A stretch of 20,000 bases of DNA from Penaeus vannamei (Eukaryota; Arthropoda; Malacostraca; Decapoda; Penaeidae): positions 25,707,995-25,727,994 of the forward strand of contig NC_091577.1 of the NCBI RefSeq assembly GCF_042767895.1, in the 5' to 3' direction. A program made the translations under genes and the position numbers. Below, in pieces: positions 1 to 9,841 of the stretch (the stretch's first letter is position 1; the number at the start of each line of letters is the position of its first letter). The notes below the pieces were generated by a model that searched no databases, had not been told where the DNA came from, and saw only the letters and a program-made list of their open reading frames with translations.

Positions 1-2058
1 TTGAACTCTTGATTACACACATCGTAGACCTGATTTTCTCTCTTAATGTTGCATGATGTACATCTGGTGGACTTTCCCCCCCTCCCCCGCCTCGCCGAAG
101 CCGCAGAAGTTGGTAGACTGTGGCTAATTGCACCATACATTTAAGAGGCACTTGCAACATGGACGAGAACACAGGGAGCTTCGTGAGCAGGAGCAGTTTG
201 TGGTCTGCCGTCGGAGGAGGGCGGGGGCGAGCTGGTTAGGGTCGTGGGTGGGCGTGTGCGTATGTATGTGCGTGTGTGTTGGTATGTAGAGCATACGGAT
301 ACAAAACAGAGAGGCACACCGACAGACACGGATCTAAATGTAGCGAGCAACAGGCATCAGAAAACCGAGCCATATTCTGTCGGGGGATCTAAAGCCGGCA
401 GTCAAAACAGCCTCTTTCATCTCGACTTGAAGCCGCCAGATCTGAAGCCTTAAGAAGAAAATCGCACGTCGGCGGGACCAGGGCCTTTGTACCACCTCGG
501 ACCATAACTAATCCATGTTACTCCCGTGCAGATAATGAATTCCCAGGCGAGGACGCGAGACTGTGAATTGACTCGCCGGCGGCCGTTTGAATGCAACGGC
601 GGCTGCGGAGGCACTCAGCAGCGTCCATAGTTGCATTTATTAATTTTTCAAGGGCGAGTGGCGCTTTGTCTGCGTGCATTTTGATCTCCTTTACGAGGAT
701 CTAGGTTGCAGTCTGGAGATTGTGTCTTGTCTTTTGTTTCGAGAGATTTTGGTTGGATGTATTTGGAGTTATACATTTCTATTTGTAGAAGCAGTATGTA
801 AGAGTGCCATGACTGCATTTTGTGAAAATTTTATGATGGTCTGTTGGAAAGTACAGAAATTGTATGTGTTTTTTTTATTGTTTTCATTTTTATTCTACTT
901 GCATTTAATTATTTTTTGGCATTACGTATTTGCACTTCAAGTTAGGTTTATTACACGTGATCCGCCCGTGCTCCATAAATACGCACACTATCTCACGCAC
1001 CTGCAATATACCCCATAGATTATCCCCTTCCATACAAGCGGGGCGGAGATGAAACACACACCTACACCTTGCCCCACATAATTATTTTCACTTAGCGGCC
1101 CCATATCCCTCGCAATTATGCCAAGCCTCCCCACACACACCTGCGCCACATACCTGCCTTTCGCACTTGGGTTTTTACCTGGGCGATGGCATTGTAGCCG
1201 CCAACACGGTAGTCTTGTCTCGGCCCCGGAACCATTAACTCGGAATTAACATGTTTAGCCTCGCGTGGACCCGTAAGCACGAGGCGCAGCGGGGCAGTTG
1301 CGGCGCTGCCTTCGCTCTAATCAGGTCGAATGAGGTGCGTGATGGGGGTGACTTGAGGTGGGAATTAAGGCTAATGAGGTGGTTGAATTTTTATTTGGCT
1401 TTAATTCAATGGCTAAATCATATTTTGGGTTTAGCTTTGTTCTTCGTCCAGTTTTCAAGGCGCGGTCTGTTAGTGCGGGTACGTTGCCGGACTACACATT
1501 GCTGCATTTTTTTTAAGATTTGGTAAATTTATTTTCTGCTTACGTTGTAAACGAAATTATCTTACTGCGTTTTCTGTTGTTTGTATATTTTCTTCACTTC
1601 TGTAGACTATCGTTCATGTAATTGTTTATTGTAATTTTTTCTCAAAAATCCATCATGGCGATCCATTATTGTCAATCGAGTCGTTAATCAAGATTATACA
1701 GCGGTTGGTTTTCCCATATTTATGACGCCCCTATTTCATGACAATTTCCTCGGACCGTTACACTCCCCTAATCAGCGGGCAGAGTGGTTGCTGGCCGCTG
1801 GTTATCGGTAGTTTGTGGCTGATCGACGATAGTTTGCGGTCGCGCTGATCTGCTGTAAATACGTCAGCCAAGACCGGTTGACCTGTGAGGTTGAGGGGGG
1901 TGATGGGGGGGGGGGTGATTTGTCAGTCCGGGCAGTGATGTATTGTTTCCTTTCCTTTTTCAGATTATGTGTTTGTATGTGTGTATGTATTTCCGCTAGT
2001 TCGTGTGTGTCTGCGTGCCTTCATCTTCTGTTCATAGTTTCGTATGCCTATTGATCCG
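1..2058. other. Mostly unique AT-rich non-coding DNA
   Basis: No gene is recognised. A CpG-dense stretch lies at about 540-640 next to AT-rich sequence, and a G-run (11-12 G) is near 1905. The open frames at 674-1018 and 1251-1526 give hydrophobic, composition-driven peptides without domain signatures. The DNA is probably intronic or intergenic. Confidence 0.5.
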
Positions 2059-2083
2059 CTGACTTGCTTCATCTTCCTTGCAG
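2059..2083 (+). promoter_or_regulatory. Candidate 3' splice site (orphan)
   Basis: CTGAC at 2059-2063 matches the metazoan branch point. A pyrimidine-rich stretch with TTCCTTGCAG ends at 2083. The spacing of branch adenine to AG, about 20 nt, is normal. Two of the downstream frames close within about 15 codons. The third (GCC at 2085) stays open through 2711 but soon runs into degenerate (ATCC)n, and its peptide is unrecognised. I see no convincing donor. It may be a real exon start, a last exon or chance. Confidence 0.25.
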
Positions 2084-2214
2084 AGCCAGTGGTTTGCAAT
2101 GGGAAATGATAATTGCGGCATTTCATAATATCATTTCGATAAAAAACACTTCGCTTGCCAGATTGTGGGATAGAGTTCGTGCTATTAGGGAAAAATCCGC
2201 TTCCGTACAATCAT

Positions 2215-2430
2215 TCTTCCGTTCATCCAACCTGCTGCTCTTCCTTTCATTCGGTCACTCATGCATCCAACTATTAATTATTCCGTCCATCCATCACCCC
2301 TTCATCCATCCAGCTATCCACCATCGATCCACTCCACTCATCCATTCCCCATTTGTGCAACCAGGTTTTCACCCTTCCTTCAGTTCCCTCATCCAGCCGT
2401 CCATCTCTCTCTGCATCCATCATCCGGAAG
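2215..2430 (+). repeat. Degenerate (ATCC)n / (CATC)n repeat
   Basis: CATCCAT-type words recur through the segment with many substitutions, giving PSIHHPFIHP-like translations. It is an old, decayed tetranucleotide array. Cleaner arrays of the same family occur at 16877-16912 and 19080-19111. Confidence 0.7.
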
Positions 2431-2712
2431 AAGTTGTGGCTGCTGCCAAAGCACGGCTGCCGTCGCCTCTGCCCAGCCATCCATCAGTGGCACTCTCGCT
2501 TATAATGACTTTCCTGACGACCCTCTTTTGGCGTTCTGGGCGAGGCCGCTTGTGCTGTGACTGTTTAGGCTTTCTGGTTTTTTGTTTTGATTTTCGTAGA
2601 TATTCGCTTTTTTCCGTTTTTTGTCTCTTTGCATGGCCTACTTTTGCGTTTGTTATTTCCGTTTTTCTCACTACTCATTGTCACTTTTTACTCATGATTT
2701 ATGCCGCATAGA

Positions 2713-2718
2713 TTATAC

Positions 2719-2777
<59 letters not shown>

Positions 2778-2820
2778 TATATATATTTATATGTATATAT
2801 TTATGTATATATATAATATA
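2713..2820 (+). repeat. (CATA)n-(TA)n compound microsatellite
   Basis: Several CATA units lead into an uninterrupted AT dinucleotide run (2731-2774). An imperfect tail follows with TTTATAT and GTATAT interruptions up to about 2820. Confidence 0.95.
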
Positions 2821-2859
2821 GTTTCGCCCTTGCATCCTTTCTGCTTCTGTTACTTATAT

Positions 2860-3345
2860 CTGCTTTTTTCCCTTCACCACCTCTTCTTTTTTTTTCTTGA
2901 TCTTCCCTCTCCTCCTCCTCCTCTTCCTCTTCCTCTCCTTTAGTCTCTCCCTCTTGATGTTTTTCTCCCGTCCTATTCTTATCAGTTTACATGCTCCCCT
3001 TTCTCCTTCATTTTACTGAAATATAGGATAATTGGAACTGGGATGAGAGGAAAGACGCAGATGATTACGATAAGCAGAGGAAGAAAAGAGAACACCACGG
3101 TGCATAAAAATAAAGTCTCAGGGAGTCCACATTAATTTGTACGCCTCAGGTAACTTTTTCCTCTCCCCCCCCCTTCCTCTCACGTCCCCTTCCCTCCCCC
3201 TCTTCCTTATTTCCCCCATGGTCTTCCCCCTGGCCCTATCCCCGCCCCCACTTCCTTATTTCCCCCATGGCCCTCCCCCAGGCCCTATCCCCGCCCCCTA
3301 TCGCCCCCTGCCCCTGTCCCAAGCCCTCTTCACCCCGCCGCCGCC
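2860..3345 (+). repeat. Pyrimidine-rich low-complexity DNA with a 49-bp tandem duplication
   Basis: The + strand is mostly C and T at 2860-2950 and 3160-3345, separated by ordinary sequence. Within it, 3202-3250 and 3251-3299 are two adjacent 49-bp copies, each starting CTTCCTTATTTCCCCCATGG, with a few substitutions. A short (GCC)n lies at 3335-3350. Confidence 0.8.
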
Positions 3346-3455
3346 GCCGCCCTTGTGTCTGGATCGAGCAGGACAGCCGGAAAATTAGAGTGATGCGCAG
3401 GTTACTCCAGGCTTGCCTTGCAGGAGCACGATTTAGCGGTCTTTAGGAGGAGATG

Positions 3456-3665
3456 AGGGTGTGAGGGGGTGGAAGAGGAAGAGGAGTGAATGATGAGAAG
3501 GGGAGGAAGAGGAGGGGGGTTAAATAATGAGAAAGGGAGGAAGAGGAGGGTGGTAGAATAATGAGAAGGGGAAGAGAAAAGGCGAAATATGAACGGCAGA
3601 TGATGAGGGGAGAATGAGGATAAGGAGGAGGAAACTGGTGGAGAAAGAGGGAAAGGAGGATGGAT
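3456..3665 (+). repeat. Purine-rich tract with a 34-bp tandem repeat
   Basis: The + strand is nearly all A and G. Copies starting ATGAGAA(G/A)GGGAGGAAG occur at 3493 and 3527, and a partial third copy begins at 3561, giving an exact 34-bp period with minor substitutions. Confidence 0.8.
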
Positions 3666-4139
3666 GAATGGATGGATAGATGTGCGGGATTATCTGTTAA
3701 TAAGAAGGGCAAGTAAGGGCGAGTTCTTATCTCGTATTTTTTATTTATTTATTTATTTTAGAGTTTCTGCCCCATGTTCTTATTGTTATCTCGATCCCTC
3801 GGGTATCTCGGCTCTCGGTCTGGTTCGGTCTGTGTCCAGGTCGTCTGGGCAGGGCGAGCGGGTATCGAGGAAGCTCTTGGTGTGGCTTTTGGCTTATGGA
3901 TTGGTGATCGCTGTGACTGGTCTTCTGGTCTTGAGCTCATGGTCTGGTGAGCACACGGGGGCGGATGACGATCGCTCTTGACGCCCGGAGCAAGCCCAGC
4001 AAGAAAAGGAGGAGGAGAAAAACACAAAGAAGAGGAAGAAAAAAAAAACAAATATATATATGTATAAATCCTCAAATGAGCTGATGCAGAAATAAATAAA
4101 ATAAATAAAATATCGAATTTATAACGTGTCTGAACAAAG
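3666..4139. other. Unique DNA with TTTA and AATAAA clusters
   Basis: No gene is recognised. A (TTTA)n run lies at about 3737-3760 and an AAATAAAT run at about 4092-4112, with an A-rich and TA stretch before it. The AATAAA words could act as poly(A) signals, but no terminal exon is seen upstream. Confidence 0.4.
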
Positions 4140-4440
4140 ACCCAAATGAACGTCGTCGTGCGTTCGGTGCGTCTCTCTATCGATGGAAATCCTTCGCCTG
4201 CATTATGGCCGGGATGTGAAGGCACGCAGCGCCGGATGGGCCACGTGTTGTCGGGTCGGATGCCGAGATATGCGCCGGCGGGGTTTCGGCTCGGGCGCGG
4301 AGGTCGTGGGAACGCCCTCGCCGCGTCGTAAGTCGGCGATTATCATGCACGAGGCGACGCGTGCATGGCAGCCATATTTACGGTACGGAGCGCGACGTTA
4401 CAATTAGCGCGGCGCTTCGCCTGTGTTCCCGGACGGGGGT
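4140..4440 (+). other. CpG-dense unique patch (CpG-island-like), possible 5' exon
   Basis: I count about 46 CpG dinucleotides in the 300 bases from 4141 to 4440, standing out from the neighbouring AT-rich and C/T-rich DNA. It includes an E-box (CACGTG at about 4242). An ATG at 4146 opens a 61-codon frame whose TAA stop lies inside a perfect donor hexamer, GTAAGT at 4328-4333, so 4146-4327 could be a first coding exon spliced there. The peptide (arginine- and glycine-rich) matches no family I know. It could equally be a promoter, an enhancer or simply GC-rich DNA. Confidence 0.4.
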
Positions 4441-4489
4441 TTGAAGGGTCGCTCATCAGAGGCCGGGGGGCTTCTCTTTGTCTCCTCTC

Positions 4490-4700
4490 TCCGACTTGTT
4501 GCTTTCTTTCTTTCTTTCATTTTTCTTTTTTTCTTTCTTTCTTTCATTTTTCTTTCTAACACTCTCTATCTTTGTCTCTTCCTCAACATCTCTCTATCTC
4601 TCTCTCTTTTACCTATCTATCTCTTATCTCCCTCTCTCCTTCCTTCTTACCCTCCCATTTCTCCTCTGCCTCCCCCATTCATGTCCATCCCCGGGTTTCC
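4490..4700 (+). repeat. Pyrimidine-rich tract with (CTTT)n
   Basis: TTTC/CTTT tetranucleotide runs at about 4502-4556 lead into degenerate CTCTATCT and CCTCCC sequence. The overlapping open frames are repeat artefacts. Confidence 0.85.
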
Positions 4701-4728
4701 CTCCCACTCTTCCCTAGATATTACACGA

Positions 4729-4761
4729 CCGGCCAAGGTCCCCCGCGCTGACCTTGGCCGG
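4729..4761. repeat. Perfect 12-bp inverted repeat with nuclear-receptor-like half-sites
   Basis: CCGGCCAAGGTC (4729-4740) is followed by a 9-base GC-rich spacer and its exact reverse complement (4750-4761). Two further pairs form after one mismatch. Read on the minus strand, the right arm plus the adjoining spacer T gives CCAAGGTCA, a match to the monomeric NR5A/FTZ-F1 consensus YCAAGGYCR. The left arm gives CCAAGGTCC. The sequence shows the palindrome; any function is inferred. Confidence 0.6.
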
Positions 4762-5102
4762 CCGCATCAGCATGGCCAGAAGGACATAATGGTCCTCCAG
4801 TGAATAATGTCAACGATTAAACCGCTTAATGTTCCTCCCTCGGACCTGTCACCGTCTGGCTCTGGCTTTGGCTCGGTAACACACTTCCTTCGGGGGCGTT
4901 CGGGAAGCGGCGTGTTTTTCCTTTGCAACCCTGCTTTGTGCGGGGTGGTTGGTTGCTTGTGTTTGTGCGAGTTATTTTGGTCTGTTTTTGTTTTTTTCTT
5001 TCTTTTTTTAAGGTCTCTTTTGATTCTTTGTGCTTGTTTGTGTTTGGTGTCTCTGCATCCGTCTGTTCGTGTGATTATATTTTTATTTTCTTTTTTTCTC
5101 TC

Positions 5103-5261
<159 letters not shown>

Positions 5262-5439
5262 TTCTCTTTATCTTCCTTTCTCCCTTCCATCTCCCCCTCC
5301 TTTTCTGTTACCCTCCCCTCCCTTCTTCCCCCACCTCCCCTTATCTGCCATCTCCCTTTATCTCCCTCTCTCCCTCCCCCACCTCCCTATCTCCCTCCCT
5401 CCGCACCTCCCTCGCCCATCTATCTCCTGAGCCGCCGCC

Positions 5440-5888
5440 CGTCATCTGCCTCCCACCCGCTTGCGATCCGTGGCTTCCTCGCCTCTCCTTCACACTCGGC
5501 GCCCCGGGATCCCCCTAACGGATTCCGATGGCGGCGGGAGACGACTAATCACTGTGAAACTTAATTTCTGTCGGCGATAAATCAGCGCGTAACCGGAACG
5601 TCGGCTTCCGGGAGAGGGCGCTCCTTGTTGGTTTTCGGCCGCGGCGGGATCGGTTCGTCATCGTCACCTGTTGTTATTGTATCATTGTTGCGTTATTGTA
5701 TTATCGATGTTGTAACGCAATCGTGCCCGTTGTGTGTTTGACGGTGAATTATTGTTGTATTGTGGTTTAGAGTATTTTATCAGGGTAGAGTAAACTAATG
5801 TCTTTATAGCGGTGGTTTGGGTCTGTATATATCCAGGCTTATTATATCATGATAAATCAGTGTTAATAGCATCACGTATCTCACTCAT
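5440..5888. other. Unique DNA: CpG-rich then AT-rich
   Basis: About 5440-5660 is unique and CpG-rich (GGCGGCGGG, GGCCGCGGCGGG words). After that the sequence becomes T-rich with TTGTTATTG motifs. No exon or RNA gene is recognised. Confidence 0.45.
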
Positions 5889-5976
5889 TATATATATGTG
5901 TATGTGTGCGTGTGTGTGTTTGAGTGAGTGTGTGTTTGAGTGAGTGTGTGTGTGAGAGAGAAAGAGAGAGAGCGAG
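5889..5976 (+). repeat. Compound TA / GT / GAGT / GA microsatellite
   Basis: Short TA, then GTGT with TTTGAGTGAGT interruptions (the word appears twice), then GA. The track is short and imperfect. Confidence 0.85.
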
Positions 5977-6040
5977 ACTTTTTTTTTACTTTGACACGTT
6001 TATTAAGACAAAAATTACATCTCAAAGGGATGAAATAACA

Positions 6041-6041
6041 G

Positions 6042-6134
<93 letters not shown>
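6041..6134 (+). repeat. (AG)n microsatellite
   Basis: An AG dinucleotide run with a single GGG interruption at about 6096-6098. It joins directly to the GCAA/GAGA minisatellite. Confidence 0.97.
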
Positions 6135-6135
<1 letters not shown>

Positions 6136-6455
6136 AAGCAAGATAGCAAGCAAGCGAGAGACCGAGCAAGCAAGAGAGCAAGCAAGCGAGAGACCGAGCA
6201 AGCAAGAGAGCAAGCAAGCGAGAGACCAAGCAAGCAAGAGAGCAAGCAAGCGAGAGACCGAGCAAGCAAGCGAGAGAGCAAGCAAGCGAGAGACCGAGCA
6301 AGCAAGCGAGAGACCGAGCAAGCAAGAGAGCAAGCAAGCGAGAGACCGAGCAAGCAAGAGAGCAAGCAAGCGAGAGACCCAGCAAGCAAGAGAGCAAGCA
6401 AGCAAGAGACCGAGCAAGCAAGAGAGCGAGCAAGCGAGAGAGCGCCAGCAAGCAA
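6135..6455 (+). repeat. Tetranucleotide-based 32-bp minisatellite (GCAA/GAGA/GACC)
   Basis: The array is built from 4-base blocks GCAA, GCGA, GAGA and GACC. GAGACCGAGCAAGCAAG recurs mainly at a 32-bp spacing, with a shorter 20-bp variant, so length changes come in steps of four. The translated frames in both strands (LLARSLACLL, QARERASK) are repeat artefacts. It probably grew from the edge of the adjacent (AG)n. Confidence 0.9.
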
Positions 6456-7519
6456 CTGAGCGAGCGATCCACTGCGTCTGTCCGTCAGCGTGCTTGCCTT
6501 CGTGTCCGTCGCGCCTTGGGACTCGCGCCCCGCTATGGATGAAAAAGGTCGCGTCTGCTAAAGTGCTATAGTATATTTTTCTCCAAATCTTGTAAATAAA
6601 AAGGGGAATAAAAAGACGAATGGAAATAAACAGCAATAAAAGGGGGATAAGAGAAGGAATAGACGTACTGTTGTGGAGAGAGCCAGCAGGATATATAATG
6701 TAGGATATATGATGTATGCAAATGGTACCCGATAACTGTCAAGGATGTGGGCGCCGCTGGAGTCGGTTTCGCGGGGGCGGCGGAGGCGGCCAGCGGGGAC
6801 TCCTTCGTTATTTATTTCTTAATGGCATCCGAGATATTGAAGCGTTAAGATTCTATTCCTGCGCGCTGCCTTGAATGCGTCATTAGGAGGGGTTGTTGGC
6901 GCTGGGGCTGGCTCGGGTTTTTTATTTATTTTATATTATTTATGGGCGACATTGGCGTTGATTTTATTTATTCGGGGGTTTATTTTTTGGGGGGTTCGTT
7001 ATTGGCATCGAATCACGTTGGGATTTTTACAAGGGTTGCTATTTTTGAGGTAGGTCGGGGGTGGTAGCGTGCGTCCGAAACTAAGATTCAAAATCTGTTT
7101 ATTTATTTTTATTTATTTTTATAAGAGACGTCCGTTAATGGGGGTTTAATGCCTGATATTCGTCTTCTGTACCAGGAGTTGATTTCATGTCGTTTGTTAT
7201 TATTGTTGTTGTTGTTATATCACACATACTGAGGCAACAAGTTTTTTTTCCGGATAATTACTTATTTCGGTCAGCAGCACCCGGAGTCATTCTCACTAAC
7301 TGTATGGCCGTCATCTGGCGTCATATTTCTCTTGAACTGTCACCGAAAAATCCATTAGACAATACGTTTCCCTCCCCCCCCCCCTATTACAACCCCATTA
7401 CAACCCCTTGGCGACGTCTGGGATCACGGGAGGCAAGAAATAGGGAGGAAAGCGGAGAATAAACTTCGGCTCCTAAGTCTTCTCACACTTTGTCTCACTC
7501 CGTCTCACTTTGTCACACT
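6456..7519. other. Unique non-coding DNA
   Basis: No gene is recognised. Five AATAAA-type words cluster at about 6593-6645. A short direct repeat, AGGATATAT(A/G)ATGTA, lies near 6690-6715. A GC-rich patch (about 6745-6800) and TTTATTTATTT runs at 6920-7120 are the other visible features. Confidence 0.4.
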
Positions 7520-7690
7520 TCTCACCCTAGGGCTCCCGCGCGAGCTCGCCCCGCCCCCGCTGGATATGACACGCCCCCGCTGCCGAGGCTTGTCACGCCC
7601 GCAGCCACGTTTCGCGGTTCAAGGGCTCTCGTGCTTCGGTTCCTGTCACGTTGGCGCCGGCGAGTCTGTCGACGCCGAGTGATGCAGCTG
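7520..7690. other. CpG-dense patch with GC-box-like words
   Basis: I count 24 CpGs in 7501-7680. Several CCGCCCC and CACGCCC words resemble Sp/KLF binding sites. Upstream, TCTCACTTTGTC(A/T)CACT words repeat at about 7480-7520. No TATA box, start codon or exon is evident. Confidence 0.35.
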
Positions 7691-7945
7691 TTGTTGTTGT
7701 TGATTATTATTACCATTGTTATTGTTTGTTGTTGATTATCATCAGTGTTATTATTTGCTGCAATTTCTGTTCATTATCTTTCTCACCATTATTTTTTACT
7801 GCAACTGGTATTTATCTATTTTATCATTATTATTTGGTGCAATTGTTATTTATCAATATTATTATCATCATCATTTGCTGCAGTTAATAGCTTATGATAA
7901 TCTTTATCATTGTCATTGTTATTAATTGATGCGACTGTTGTTTTG
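7685..7945 (+). repeat. Degenerate (TTG)n / (ATT)n trinucleotide-rich DNA
   Basis: TTG runs shift into interspersed TATTATT, ATCATC and TTTGCTGCAA words. TGCTGCA- or TGGTGCAA-type words recur about every 40-70 bases, which suggests an old longer repeat. Confidence 0.6.
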
Positions 7946-8214
7946 ATTGTCGCCAATTTTTTTGGTCTGTTTACTTGCACATCGGTTCCGTGGGCGTTTT
8001 TTGACTTTGTATTCGTTTAGTGTTTGTCCCTCGGGTGTCTTTTGGTGGCGGTGTTGATGGTTTTATTAATGGCTCGTCCCTGATTCTGTGATGTTACAAG
8101 GATGCACTTTGCATATGCGTCTTTTTTTTCTTCTATGTGGGTTTGGGTGTGGGCGTGTGGGTGTGGGTGTGGGGGGGTGTTGTTATTCTCTTATTGTCGC
8201 CTTCAGTATTCTTA
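7946..8214. other. T- and GT-rich spacer
   Basis: Nothing gene-like. It contains a short GTGTGGGTGTGGG run at about 8138-8180. Confidence 0.4.
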
Positions 8215-8500
8215 TCATTCTTGCTATTTATATTTTATTATTATAACTATTTTTATTGTCGTTATTACTATTATTATTATTATTATTATTTTATTCATCA
8301 TCGTCATTATATTTTTATTACTATTACAATTACTATTACTATTACCATTATTATTATTATCGTTATCATCATCATCATGGTTATCGCTATCAATATTATT
8401 TTTTTTCATTTTTTTCTTGTTTCACAACGATATTCATCTTCATTTTGATTTTATTTTTTTTATTTTTTTATTTTATTTTTTTTATTTTTTTTACTCACAT
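8215..8500 (+). repeat. Degenerate (ATT)n followed by T-rich (TTTTTTAT)n
   Basis: ATT/ATC/ACT triplets fill 8230-8400, giving Y/I/H-rich translations. A poly-T tract with regular A interruptions (TTTTTTATTTTTT) runs to about 8495. Confidence 0.85.
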
Positions 8501-8779
8501 CTTGTTTCATTTTCATAGTCCCTGCCACTGTCATCTTCCCTCTTTATCACTGGAATTTTTAATCATTGCTGTTATCATTGCTGATATTCGACTGATTTAT
8601 TTTTGCTGCAACGATCCCGCCCACAATGCAACCGGTCGTCTTGGAGGGCGGAGTGGCCGGGCGAAGGTGTGGCGATCTGGGCGTCCGGTTGTGAGTTGCC
8701 GGTCCGTCCTGATTGATGATGGACAGGTGGAGATATCCATCAAACGTCAGCATTCAATCAGTAGTTTAAATTGATGTCC

Positions 8780-9115
8780 CGTAGGAGGGAGGGAGGGAGG
8801 GAAGGGGTTGGAGGGAGGGAGGGGAAGGAAGGGGTTGGAGGGTAGAAGGGGAAGGGGTGGGGAAGGAAAGGGGAGAAAGGGGAGGGGTGAGAGGAAGGGA
8901 GGGAGGGAGGGAAGGGGTTGGAGGGAGGGAGGGGAAGGAAGGGGTTGGAGGGTAGAAGGGGAAGGGGTGGGGAAGGAAAAGGGAGAAAGGGGAGGGGTGA
9001 GAGGGAGGAAGGGAGGGGGTGGAGGCTGGAAGGGGAAGGGGTGAGAGGACGGGAGGGAGGGGAAAGGGTGGGAGAGAGGGAAGGAGGGAAGGGCAAGGAG
9101 TCAGGCAGGGTTGGG
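8780..9115 (+). repeat. G-rich homopurine tract with a 110-bp tandem duplication
   Basis: The + strand is almost purely purine, with GGAGGG and GGGGAAGG words. Segments 8786-8894 and 8896-9004 are copies at an exact 110-bp offset with one visible substitution (8870 G, 8980 A). Diverged fragments of the same unit continue to about 9060. Such DNA can form G-quadruplex or triplex structures. The open frames here are artefacts. Confidence 0.9.
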
Positions 9116-9189
9116 TGGCTAGGATAAGGGGTAGCGGGGGTTGTAAGAGCGTGTCTCCATGTTTGTGATGTGGTATATGCCTGTTTTGG

Positions 9190-9392
9190 AGGTTGGGGGA
9201 GAGAGGGAGAAAATGAAGTGGGAGAAGGAGAGGGACCAGGAGAGAGAGAGAGATAAAGAGGATAAAAGGGGAAGAGGAGGAGAAGGTAAGGCAGAGAGAG
9301 AGGAGAGGGAGAGAGAAAGGCTGGGAGAGAGGGAGGAAGGAGATGGAAAGAGAAAGAAAAGGGAAAGAGAAGGAGAGAAAGAGAGAGAAGAA
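9190..9392 (+). repeat. A/G-rich polypurine tract
   Basis: GAGAGGGAGAAA-type sequence with short (AG)n runs, almost no pyrimidines and no regular long period. Confidence 0.85.
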
Positions 9393-9841
9393 TGGTATCT
9401 CGTGTTTTGTAACCGGTATATTTGGACGTCACAGAATTTATTAGTCAAATTAACGATTATCAGACGTGTTAGTTAAACAATTCATTAAAGGAGGAAGTGA
9501 CAACGAAAATAATGTAGGTGTTCGACAGCTCAGAAATTATTGTTAATAATTGCAACGAATGCATTCACGAAGATGACAGTAATGGTGCTGGTGTTTGTAA
9601 TATGATAATATTATAATTGCTAATATATATCATCGTGACCATGAAAATAAAGGCGATGACAAAGACAACAATAAGTCTTGATAATTGCCCTTCTGACGCT
9701 GATTATATTGCGAAGCCTTTCGAACATCGCCCTCGACGCGTGCTAATTGGAAATCCTCGAGATCTACGGCGGGAGGAAAGTACACGCTGCCCATGGGCTA
9801 AAACTCAAGAAATTATACAGCAGCAAGAAGAAATGACCCAT
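9393..9841. other. Unique DNA upstream of the 30-bp minisatellite
   Basis: AT-rich to 9690, then a more balanced stretch (9690-9800). One frame there runs without stops into the first repeat copies and ends at once, with no recognisable domain. A different frame opens after a TAA at 9799 and continues through the whole minisatellite. ATACAG ending at 9820 could act as a weak splice acceptor. Confidence 0.4.

Noticed and set aside
674..1018. 114-residue hydrophobic open frame
   Set aside because: The composition of T-rich DNA explains it; no signal, motif or splice context supports a gene.
3733..4115. TTTATTTA and AATAAATA clusters as terminal inverted repeats of a small transposon
   Set aside because: Similarity does not extend convincingly beyond the low-complexity A/T runs, and no target-site duplication is visible.
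5888..6636. Long frames of LLARSLACLL and ERERER type
   Set aside because: Direct translations of the (AG)n and GCAA/GAGA arrays; several frames are open on both strands at once.
6593..6645. Cluster of AATAAA words as a gene 3' end
   Set aside because: No upstream coding exon; AATAAA is expected by chance in A-rich DNA.
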